Shown: positions 15,381 to 21,404 of the stretch, piece by piece
Position numbering within the stretch: position 1 is the stretch's first letter
Layout of the letters: each line of letters opens with the position of its first letter
Source of the DNA: Alphaproteobacteria bacterium
Lineage (GTDB): Bacteria > Pseudomonadota > Alphaproteobacteria > Rhizobiales > Aestuariivirgaceae
Direction: 5' to 3'
DNA: 21,404 bases
Assembly (NCBI GenBank): GCA_020441605.1
Contig: JAGRLX010000029.1
Coordinates: 1-21,404, forward strand
Translations under genes and position numbers: made by a program
The notes under the pieces: model-generated
The model's database searches: none
Told to the model about the DNA's origin: nothing
What the model saw: the letters and a program-made list of their open reading frames with translations, nothing else

Positions 15381-15924
15381 TTCAAACTCCACTATGTTTA
15401 CAGCACCTGGTCCAACTCGCACGGTGCGTTGCGCGCCGCTGTTCTGAACCATGTCGTCACCTTAGACCCGACCCTTTAATACCAAGTAAATGAGGGTATA
15501 GCTGGCCTATTCTCCTCCAAATCAGCCTGCATTAGGTTATCAAATTCCAACATTATCCAATAGAATTTTCAATAACACAGTCTTCGATGGTAAATTTTTC
15601 GTTTTCAATTTCCATTTTTTATCTCATTCCACATATTCATATCGTTTTTTTCTTCAAATAATTGCGAAATACTACGCACTCATCCTTCGGGCTGCGTGAT
15701 CAAGATTTCTCCACATCTCGGAAACCGAAGGCTGGTTCAACTCCGTCCAGATCCTATTCATATGTAATCTTTGAAACCCCTTGCCGTCAGCCCTGAGAGC
15801 ATTGCCAGGTTCCAGCAATTGCCATCTGTCATTTAAGGGAAGATTCACCATTCCCGCCTTAAATGGAATCAAGAGTTAACCGCCGTCCCATCGGCGTACG
15901 GCTAGCCGCGGAGAATTCATCATC
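15381..15924. other. Divergent regulatory region between flp and the secretin-domain gene, with an A+T-rich core
   Basis: This 544-nt stretch holds the promoters of two divergent pilus units. By hand count 31 of the 120 bases from 15541 to 15660 are G or C (about 26%), far below the rest of the window. Several T-runs and TpA steps lie there. No strong gene is visible; one weak 59-codon frame on the minus strand (15672-15851) is treated as a finding. A CtrA-like near-match is at 15476-15490. Such A+T-rich promoter DNA is a typical target of MucR/Ros-like or other silencers in this group, which is inference. Confidence 0.6.
15476..15490 (-). promoter_or_regulatory. Possible CtrA box upstream of flp (one mismatch)
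   Basis: On the minus strand this reads TTTA, seven bases, TTAA, one mismatch from TTAA-N7-TTAA. It lies 96-110 nt upstream of the flp start codon, a plausible promoter position. A CTTGGT hexamer inside it, with TAAGGT 16 nt downstream, could be -35/-10 elements, with low confidence. Confidence 0.4.
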
Positions 15925-16422
15925 ATGATCATGCATAAGAAGACATTCGCGGTGGCGATTGCGAGCTATGCCCTGCTCCAGGTCATCGGCACGTCCATGG
16001 CAGGTGAGCCAATCATCGCATACACAGACCACTCGCGCGTCCTGTCTGTCGCGCGTCCACCCGGTACGGTGATTGTCGGCAACCCCAGCATCGCGGACGT
16101 CACCATACAGGGCGACCAAGTCTTCCTTCACGCGAAGAGCTACGGCAACACCAATATCCTGATCCTAGACGAGGCAGGAAATCATCTGGCGGACTACGAG
16201 GTCACAGTTCAGACTGGTGGCGATACGGGTGTCTATGTCTTCAAGGCCGGCCTAGCTCAAACCTATGTCTGCGCACCCGAGTGTGAAGCCACTCTGCGTG
16301 TCGGAGACTATTCGGAGTATTTCAATGGTGTCGCCAAGCAGCAGCAGAAACGCAATTCCATCGCCCTTGGGGCCAAGGATGGCGAGTCACCGGCACCGGA
16401 AGGACAAAACGCTCCACAATAG
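15925..16422 (+). CDS. Secreted stand-alone secretin N-terminal-domain protein (pilus assembly N-domain)
   Basis: A 165-residue predicted periplasmic protein. A signal peptide covers about 1-26 (cut near SMA|GEP). Residues about 35-96 match the N-terminal domain of the CpaC secretin encoded in this same window: VIVGNPSIADV here, VIVGDPSVVDV in CpaC, followed by NTNILILDEAGN here and QTNIFFFDANGQ there. Unlike CpaC it has no BON or secretin domain. Instead, a short region with Cys116 and Cys120 (CAPEC) is followed by a Gln/Lys-rich, probably disordered tail. GGAG stands 11 nt before the ATG at 15925; an ATG two codons later is an alternative. It precedes tadE by 220 nt. An accessory role at the secretin is likely but unproven. 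Confidence 0.82.
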   Translation: MIMHKKTFAVAIASYALLQVIGTSMAGEPIIAYTDHSRVLSVARPPGTVIVGNPSIADVTIQGDQVFLHAKSYGNTNILILDEAGNHLADYEVTVQTGGDTGVYVFKAGLAQTYVCAPECEATLRVGDYSEYFNGVAKQQQKRNSIALGAKDGESPAPEGQNAPQ

Positions 16423-16474
16423 GGTCCTTGCAGGGTCTGCCATTTCAGAGATTGGCATTTGCCAAGGTTGCGAA

Positions 16475-16496
16475 AGGGGTCCGTTTACGGGCCCCT
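16475..16496 (+). terminator. Hairpin between the secretin-domain gene and tadE
   Basis: A 9-bp stem (AGGGGTCCG with CGGGCCCCT, one G-T pair) closes a TTTA loop, 52 nt after the stop codon. No T-run follows. It may be a terminator or an attenuating structure in the 220-nt gap before tadE, in which I see no gene. Confidence 0.4.
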
Positions 16497-16642
16497 ACTC
16501 ATTGGTTCCCATTCACCGGGCGGCCATTCAGTAAAATTCAACTGAAGTTTTTCACATGGCCGAAATCTCGATTTGTTAGCATCCTTCGAAACAAGGGAAT
16601 AACCGTCAGTTCGTCCGGCGGTGATCTTCGTGGGAGCTGATC

Positions 16643-17209
16643 ATGTGGGGATGGCTTAACAGGAGACTGGCGCGCAAGGCCAAGCGCTACGGGAAATCGG
16701 TCAGGGGTGCCACGGCGGTCGAGTTTGCCATGGTGGCGGGCCCCTTCTTCTTCGTTCTGGGTTCAACCTGTGAAACTGGACTTATGCTGTTCACGGAATA
16801 TGTCCTGCAAAACTCGGTGCAGGAGGCGGCAAGGCTGGTCCGCACGGGACAGGTTTCTTCGAGCGATGGAACTCCAACGATGACGGCGGCCCAATTCAAG
16901 GACAAGGTCTGCGAAACGGCCAGCGTCATCATCGATTGTACCAACAAGGTCACGGTCTATCTCAACAGTTCGACGTCTTTCGCCAATCTCAGCGCCACGG
17001 TGGCCGATCCGATTACCATCGGCAAGAAATCCGACGGAACGCCTTACCCCGTGGTCTTCACGCCGGGCGGAAAGCTGCAGACGGCGACCGTGATCGCCAC
17101 CTATGACTGGAACTTCGCGTTCCCCTTCATGGACTTCCTCGGGAACATCAACAACGGATCGGAGCGCCGCCTGGCGGGTATCGCGCTGTTCCGCAATGAA
17201 CCTTTCTGA
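16643..17209 (+). CDS. tadE: TadE-type pseudopilin
   Basis: A 188-residue minor pilin-like protein needed for Flp pilus biogenesis in Tad systems. A basic leader (RRLARKAKRYGKSVRG) precedes a class IVb-type cleavage site: Gly22|ATAVEFAM, with Glu at +5. The hydrophobic segment runs from about 23 to 50 and the remainder is periplasmic, with cysteines in KVCETA and IIDCTN that could pair. The TadE signature RGATAVEFAMV is clear. GGAG lies 6 nt before the ATG. The TadF gene follows after 16 nt. Confidence 0.92.
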   Translation: MWGWLNRRLARKAKRYGKSVRGATAVEFAMVAGPFFFVLGSTCETGLMLFTEYVLQNSVQEAARLVRTGQVSSSDGTPTMTAAQFKDKVCETASVIIDCTNKVTVYLNSSTSFANLSATVADPITIGKKSDGTPYPVVFTPGGKLQTATVIATYDWNFAFPFMDFLGNINNGSERRLAGIALFRNEPF

Positions 17210-17225
17210 TCAGGAGTACGGCGAT

Positions 17226-17780
17226 ATGTTCAGTACCCTTATCCGCCTGCGCAAGGATACTCGTGGTGTGGCCGCCATCGAAATGGCTTTCATCATGCCA
17301 TTCTTGCTGTTCCTGTATTTCGGACTCATCGACCTGACGGCGATGATCTCCCTGAACCGGAAAGTCACCTATGCTGCCAGCGCCGTGGCCGATCTGGTCA
17401 CGCAGAACTCCGGCACCGTGACTTCCGCCAACATCACCGACTACTACAAGGCCGCCGAACTGGTGATGAAGCCCACATCGATCGATGATGTACGGATCGA
17501 GGTCTATCAATACCGTAACGTGTCCGGCACGATCACCAACCAGTGGAGCCATGCCAGCACCGGCGGTTCGGACTGCGACGCGCCCGACACAACGGGCATG
17601 AATACGCTGATGACCGATGGCAATGACCTCGTGGTTGCTGTCGTTTGCACAACTTACGCGCCTTATGTGGCCTCTTTCCTCGGCAAGGCCATTCTCGGCG
17701 CGACCTCCTTCGACATGAGTGAGCAGATTGCCTTGCGCCCTCGCCAGTCGACCACGCTCGACTGCACGGACTGCTCGTAA
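17226..17780 (+). CDS. tadF: TadF/TadE-like pseudopilin
   Basis: A 184-residue second pseudopilin. The leader MFSTLIRLRKDTRG ends at Gly14 and the predicted mature start VAAIEMAFIMPF has Glu at +5. One membrane segment (about 15-42) is followed by a periplasmic domain with cysteines in SDCDAP, VVCTTY and a C-terminal DCTDCS. AGGAG (17212-17216) precedes the ATG at 17226 by 9 nt; the longer open frame reaching back to 17103 overlaps tadE and is not expected to be used. Assignment to TadF rather than a second TadE rests on position and general pattern. No TadG-like gene follows. Confidence 0.85.
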   Translation: MFSTLIRLRKDTRGVAAIEMAFIMPFLLFLYFGLIDLTAMISLNRKVTYAASAVADLVTQNSGTVTSANITDYYKAAELVMKPTSIDDVRIEVYQYRNVSGTITNQWSHASTGGSDCDAPDTTGMNTLMTDGNDLVVAVVCTTYAPYVASFLGKAILGATSFDMSEQIALRPRQSTTLDCTDCS

Positions 17781-17805
17781 GGCCTTCTCTGTGGCAATTC
17801 AAATC

Positions 17806-17837
17806 GGGGCTGGCATCACTACGCTGATGCCGGCCCT
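17806..17837 (+). terminator. Long hairpin after tadF, probable terminator
   Basis: Arms GGCTGGCATCA (17808-17818) and TGATGCCGGCC (17825-17835) pair over 11 bp with one G-T pair and a 6-nt loop, and the stem can be extended outward by one or two pairs. It begins 26 nt after the tadF stop. A strong stem without a T-run, it probably ends the tadEF transcript. The rest of the 225-nt gap up to 18005 shows no gene. Confidence 0.55.
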
Positions 17838-18005
17838 CACACCTTGTCAACACCGCCGATACGCAGAGGCGTGTTTCTTCCTGTCTACCATGGCCCAAGG
17901 TACGCCCAGACACAGACCGCCCTCGGCTACAGTGGTCCCGCAGTAAAAGCCTTACCCAAACTGAACGCGGATGCGCTAAGCATCTCCGGTCTTCGGAGTT
18001 CAGCG

Positions 18006-18848
18006 GTGGAATCAATTGTCTTTCTTGCAGTCTTAGCGGCTGCGATCATGCATGCCGGCTGGAACGTCCTGGTCAAGCTGAGGCTCGATCGGTTCCTGTC
18101 GCTATTCCTGATCAACATGTTCATGGGTATGATCGGACTATCGGCGCTGATGTTCCTGCCGTGGCCATCGCGCGAAAGCCTTCCCTACATTGCGCTCTCC
18201 GGCATCCTGCATCTCGGCTACAACCTGTTCCTGGCGCGCAGCTACCGGACGGGAGACCTTAGCCAGGTTTACCCGGTCGCGCGCGGCGGCGCCCCCCTGC
18301 TCACGCTCATTGCAACTTGGCTCTTGGTGCATGAAGACATAGGGCTTGCCGGTGCGACGGGAATAGCCATTCTGGTGGCGGGTATCTGGCTCGTGTCGCT
18401 CGGGGGGCGCGGGCGGCTGCGGCTTGACGGCATGACATTGTTCTTCGCGCTCGGAACCTCGGTGTTCATCGCAGCCTATTCGGTCGTCGATGGACTGGGT
18501 GGCCGGATCTCAGGGGCTCCCGTGGCCTATGCAGCGGCACTCTTCGTTCTTGACGCCATTCTCCTCTCGATCATCGCCTTTGCCACTCGGGGGGTGCGGA
18601 TCATCCGGGAAGTTGCGCCATACTGGCGGTCGGGCGTGGTTGGTGCCGCCCTGTCGAGCGGTGCCTATGGCCTGGTGATTTGGGCCATGACGCTAGCTCC
18701 CATCGCCGCGGTGGCCGCGTTGCGGGAAACCAGCATCTTCTTCGTGGTTCTCATGTCGATGCGCATCCTGAAGGAGCCAGTCACCGCAAGCCGGATAGGC
18801 GGCGCCGCGCTCATCGTCGCCGGCGCCGGTCTTCTGCGCCTCGCCTAA
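18006..18848 (+). CDS. EamA/DMT-family membrane transporter
   Basis: A 280-residue polytopic inner-membrane protein of the drug/metabolite transporter superfamily, with about ten hydrophobic segments in two EamA repeats (about 5-130 and 140-278). Recognisable stretches include HAGWNVLVK in the first segment, YNLFLARSYRTGDLSQVYPVARG (about 75-97, the conserved end of repeat one) and AALRETSIFFVVLMS in repeat two. I choose the GTG at 18006: GGAG stands 7 nt upstream and translation starts directly at the first membrane segment. The frame is open back to 17844, but that extension is hydrophilic and overlaps no ribosome binding site. Substrate unknown; such proteins usually export amino acids or metabolites. 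It is probably unrelated to the pilus genes. Confidence 0.85.
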   Translation: MESIVFLAVLAAAIMHAGWNVLVKLRLDRFLSLFLINMFMGMIGLSALMFLPWPSRESLPYIALSGILHLGYNLFLARSYRTGDLSQVYPVARGGAPLLTLIATWLLVHEDIGLAGATGIAILVAGIWLVSLGGRGRLRLDGMTLFFALGTSVFIAAYSVVDGLGGRISGAPVAYAAALFVLDAILLSIIAFATRGVRIIREVAPYWRSGVVGAALSSGAYGLVIWAMTLAPIAAVAALRETSIFFVVLMSMRILKEPVTASRIGGAALIVAGAGLLRLA

Positions 18849-18898
18849 GAGCAAGCACGCGCGACCACGCCAGCAGAGCGCAAGCGCCCAGGTTCAAA

Positions 18899-19855
18899 TC
18901 AGGCGCTGCCGATCAATATGCCTGTGAGAAAGACTAGAAATCCGCCGACGGCAATCTGGAACGCGGCCTTGAGGAAGGGCGTGTCCATGTATTTGTAGCG
19001 AATCCAAGAAATCGCCCAGAGCTCAAAAAACACGATGACGATGGCGACCCAGGTAGCGATCTGAAAATCGGGTATGAGGTAGGGGAGGGAGTGGCCCAGG
19101 CCGCCCACCGCGGTCATGACGCCGGCGGCGACGCCGCGGATCAGCGGGTGGCCACGGCCGGTGAGCTTGCCGTCGTCCGAAAGCCCCTCGGCGAGACCCA
19201 TGGAAATTCCCGCCCCGACCGAGGCGGCGGTTCCGACCAGGAAGGTTTCCCAGGTGTTTCCTGTGGCGAAGGCGGCGGCGAAGAGCGGCGCCAGTGTCGA
19301 AACCGAGCCGTCCATCAGGCCGACAAGACCGGGCTGTACCACCTGGAGCAGGAACAGGCGTTTCTTGGCTTCGCCTTCCTCGATCTTGGCGTCGGCGGTG
19401 AGGTGCTCGAGCCCAAGCTTGACCGCGAGCGACTCGTGACCTTTTTCCGCTTCGGCAAGATCGAGCAGCAGCTTCTTCACCTGCGGGTCCTGCGAGCGTT
19501 CTGCAGCCTGCTTGTAGAAGCGGTAGTTTTCGAGTTCGATGACCTCGGCGCGCTGACGCATCTCCTCGATATTCATCTTGCCTATCGTCCAAGCCGGCTT
19601 GTGCTTGACGAAACCTTGAATATCGGCACGCCGGATGAGAGGTATGAAGTCGCCGAACTTCTTCTGGTAGAGGTCGGTCAGCCAACGCCGGTGATCATGT
19701 TCTTCCTCGGCCATTTCCATGAACACCTTGGCCGAGGCGGGATAGGTGTCCACCAGCGAATTGGCAAAACCGGCATAGGCCCGCGCGTCGTCGTCCTCGC
19801 TGGAGATCGCCAGCGCTAGCAGTTCCTGTTCGGTGAGATCGGAAAAACTCTTCAA
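18899..19855 (-). CDS. mbfA: MbfA: ferritin-like domain fused to VIT1/CCC1 iron exporter
   Basis: A 318-residue membrane-bound ferritin. The N-terminal rubrerythrin-like four-helix domain (about 1-150) shows the di-iron ligand pattern: Glu20, Glu52-x-x-His55, Glu107 or Glu109, Glu137-x-x-His140. The C-terminal part (about 170-318) is a VIT1/CCC1 membrane domain (QPGLVGLMDGSVSTLAPLFA and later hydrophobic segments). In Agrobacterium and Bradyrhizobium MbfA exports iron and protects against iron and peroxide stress. The start appears to be TTG at 19855: GAGG lies 7 nt upstream, the family N-terminus (LTEQELLALAISSE) follows at once, and no ATG occurs until about residue 46. An ICE-like box lies 29 nt before the start. 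Confidence 0.93.
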   Translation of the reverse strand: MKSFSDLTEQELLALAISSEDDDARAYAGFANSLVDTYPASAKVFMEMAEEEHDHRRWLTDLYQKKFGDFIPLIRRADIQGFVKHKPAWTIGKMNIEEMRQRAEVIELENYRFYKQAAERSQDPQVKKLLLDLAEAEKGHESLAVKLGLEHLTADAKIEEGEAKKRLFLLQVVQPGLVGLMDGSVSTLAPLFAAAFATGNTWETFLVGTAASVGAGISMGLAEGLSDDGKLTGRGHPLIRGVAAGVMTAVGGLGHSLPYLIPDFQIATWVAIVIVFFELWAISWIRYKYMDTPFLKAAFQIAVGGFLVFLTGILIGSA

Positions 19856-19884
19856 TGCACTCCCTCGATCTGAATCGCAGGAAT

Positions 19885-19901
19885 ATTAGAATTATTCCAA
19901 A
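19885..19901 (-). promoter_or_regulatory. Irr box (iron control element) upstream of mbfA
   Basis: On the minus strand the 17-nt sequence reads TTTGGAATAATTCTAAT. It is a near-perfect inverted repeat of the TTTAGAA-N3-TTCTAAA type bound by the haem-responsive regulator Irr. Only the last base and the fourth-position purine differ from a perfect repeat. A possible -35 (TTGGAA at 19915-19920) lies upstream, and -10-like AATAAT or TAATAT overlap the box. That placement suggests repression under iron limitation. Confidence 0.75.
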
Positions 19902-19948
19902 TTGCGGTCCAGCCTTCCAAGCCGATCACCCACAGCTTCCGTCCGACC

Positions 19949-21404
19949 TCAATTCTCATCCATCTTGAGAGCGGAGATGAAGGCCTCCTGCGGGATTTCG
20001 ACCTTGCCGAACTGCCGCATCTTCTTCTTGCCTTCCTTCTGCTTCTCGAGAAGCTTTCGCTTACGCGAGATGTCGCCGCCATAACACTTGGCGGTGACGT
20101 CCTTCCTCAAGGCCGAGAGTGTTTCGCGGGCGACGATCTTGCCACCGATCGCAGCCTGGATCGGAATCTGGAACATGTGGCGCGGAATGAGTTCCTTGAG
20201 CTTCTCGCACATGACACGGCCGCGCTGTTCGGCCCGGCCCCGGTGCACGATCATGGCCAGCGCATCGACCGGCTCGGCATTGACTAGGATCTGGAGGCGG
20301 ACCAGATCGCCCTCCTCGTAGCCCATCATCTTGTAGTCGAAGCTGGCATAACCGCGCGAGACCGACTTGAGTCGGTCGTAGAAGTCGAACACCACTTCGT
20401 TGAGCGGCAGGTCATAGACCAGCATGGCCCGCGAACCGGCATAGGTCAGCTGCTTCTGGCGGCCGCGGCGATCCTCACAGAGCTTGAGGATGGCGCCGAG
20501 GTATTCGTCCGGCACCAGAATGGTGGCCTCGATCCAGGGTTCTTCGATTGACTCAATGAGCGTCTGGTCGGGCAGATCCACCGGATTGTGCAACTCGATC
20601 TGCGCGCCATCCCGCAGGTTCACCTTGTAGATGACCGATGGTGCCGTGGTGATGATGTCGAGATTGAATTCCCGCTCGAGCCGCTCACGGATGATCTCGA
20701 GATGGAGAAGGCCCAGGAAGCCGCAACGGAAGCCGAAGCCCAGCGCTGCCGACGTCTCCATGTCATAAGAAAAGCTCGCATCATTGAGGCGCAGCTTGCC
20801 CATGGCATCGCGCAGATCCTCGAAGCGGGCGGCATCGACTGGGAAAAAGCCCGCGAAGACCACCGATTGCGCCGGCCTGAAACCGGGAAGCTGCATTACA
20901 TTCTGAGCTTTTTCATCGACGATCGTGTCGCCGACGCGGGTATCGGCCACCTGCTTGATCGAGGCGGTGAAGAAGCCGATTTCGCCGGGTCCGAGCGCGT
21001 CGACCATCTCCTTCTTGGGGCGCGACACACCTACGCGATCGAGCTGGTAGACGGCATTGGTCGACAACAGCTTGACCCGCTGACCCTTCTTCATCACACC
21101 GTCGATGATGCGGGCGAGCACCACGACGCCGAGATAGGAATCATACCAGCTATCGACCAGCAGGGCCTTGAGCGGCTTGTTGCGGTCGCCCTTGGGTGCC
21201 GGCAGACGGTGCACGATTGCTTCCAGCACGTCGGGCACACCAACCCCGGTCTTGGCTGAGATTGGGATGGCGTCGGACGCATCGATACCGATCACATCCT
21301 CGATCTGCTGGCGGACTCTATCCGGGTCTGCGGCCGGCAAATCCACCTTGTTGAGGACCGGCACAATCTCATGGTTGTTATTGATCGCCTGGTAGACATT
21401 GGCC
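19949..21404 (-). CDS. lepA: LepA/EF4 translation factor (5' end beyond window)
   Basis: A ribosome-bound GTPase that back-translocates or remodels ribosomes during translation or initiation. The frame is open to the window edge: codons before the internal GTG at 21364 read [13 protein letters not shown], which is LepA sequence, so the gene continues upstream. The visible 484 residues lack roughly the first 120 of the usual about 600, including the P-loop, but keep the G4 motif NKVD. Domain II, the EF-G-like domains ([14 protein letters not shown] is the clearest LepA stretch) and the LepA-specific C-terminus are complete. The last contains [17 protein letters not shown] and ends in KMDEN. 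Nothing unusual is seen. Confidence 0.97.
   Translation of the reverse strand, partial: ANVYQAINNNHEIVPVLNKVDLPAADPDRVRQQIEDVIGIDASDAIPISAKTGVGVPDVLEAIVHRLPAPKGDRNKPLKALLVDSWYDSYLGVVVLARIIDGVMKKGQRVKLLSTNAVYQLDRVGVSRPKKEMVDALGPGEIGFFTASIKQVADTRVGDTIVDEKAQNVMQLPGFRPAQSVVFAGFFPVDAARFEDLRDAMGKLRLNDASFSYDMETSAALGFGFRCGFLGLLHLEIIRERLEREFNLDIITTAPSVIYKVNLRDGAQIELHNPVDLPDQTLIESIEEPWIEATILVPDEYLGAILKLCEDRRGRQKQLTYAGSRAMLVYDLPLNEVVFDFYDRLKSVSRGYASFDYKMMGYEEGDLVRLQILVNAEPVDALAMIVHRGRAEQRGRVMCEKLKELIPRHMFQIPIQAAIGGKIVARETLSALRKDVTAKCYGGDISRKRKLLEKQKEGKKKMRQFGKVEIPQEAFISALKMDEN

Noticed and set aside
17103..17225. Upstream extension of the TadF-like gene
   Set aside because: It overlaps tadE in another frame, and AGGAG precedes the internal ATG at 17226 at a good distance.
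17844..18005. Upstream extension of the EamA transporter gene
   Set aside because: The extension is hydrophilic with no ribosome binding site. GTG at 18006 has GGAG 7 nt before it and starts at the first membrane segment.
18849..18898. Small GCGC-AA-GCGC inverted repeat between the EamA gene and mbfA
   Set aside because: The stem is too short and no T-run follows; not enough to call a terminator.

Overview
The window looks like chromosomal DNA from an alphaproteobacterium, most likely of the order Hyphomicrobiales (Rhizobiales). The evidence is a moderately high G+C content, a complete Tad/Flp (Cpa-type) pilus locus, a CtrA-type TTAA-N7-TTAA box in that locus, and an MbfA-type ferritin/VIT1 iron exporter with an Irr (ICE-like) box in front of it. 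I cannot name a genus. No tRNA, rRNA, CRISPR array, insertion sequence or prophage was seen.

Layout. (1) 1-2279, plus strand: the 3' part of a duplicated ABC-transporter ATPase (YejF type, peptide uptake), followed 2 nt later by a GhrA-type 2-hydroxyacid dehydrogenase. (2) 2273-4938, minus strand: an M17 leucyl aminopeptidase, a small MarR-type regulator and an NlpC/P60 cell-wall peptidase, probably one transcription unit, running convergently into the dehydrogenase gene. (3) 5255-6409, plus strand: the TadD-type TPR lipoprotein and a small HicA-like protein. (4) 6600-15380, minus strand: the pilin gene flp with its own strong terminator, then cpaA-cpaB-cpaC-cpaD-cpaE-cpaF-tadB-tadC. (5) 15925-17780, plus strand and divergent from flp: a secreted protein made of a lone secretin N-terminal domain, then the TadE and TadF pseudopilins. 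(6) 18006-18848, plus strand: an EamA/DMT exporter. (7) 18899-21404, minus strand: mbfA and the 3' four fifths of lepA (EF4).

How the genes work together. The Tad genes build an adhesive Flp pilus. CpaA cleaves Flp, TadE and TadF. CpaF powers the inner-membrane platform TadB/TadC, and CpaE positions it. CpaC, with CpaB, the CpaD lipoprotein and TadD, forms the outer-membrane channel. No TadG-like gene is visible. A perfect CtrA-type box lies between the flp terminator and cpaA, and one-mismatch versions lie upstream of flp, cpaB and tadD. I infer that pilus expression is tied to the cell cycle.

Novelty. Most of the window is ordinary for this group. The parts worth a second look are the 0.5-kb divergent region between flp and the secretin-domain gene, which contains a stretch at about 26% G+C; the stand-alone secretin N-domain protein with a CxxxC motif; the orphan HicA-like gene; the MarR gene placed between two peptidase genes; and the set of CtrA-like boxes. 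I found no clear candidate for a wholly new multi-gene system.
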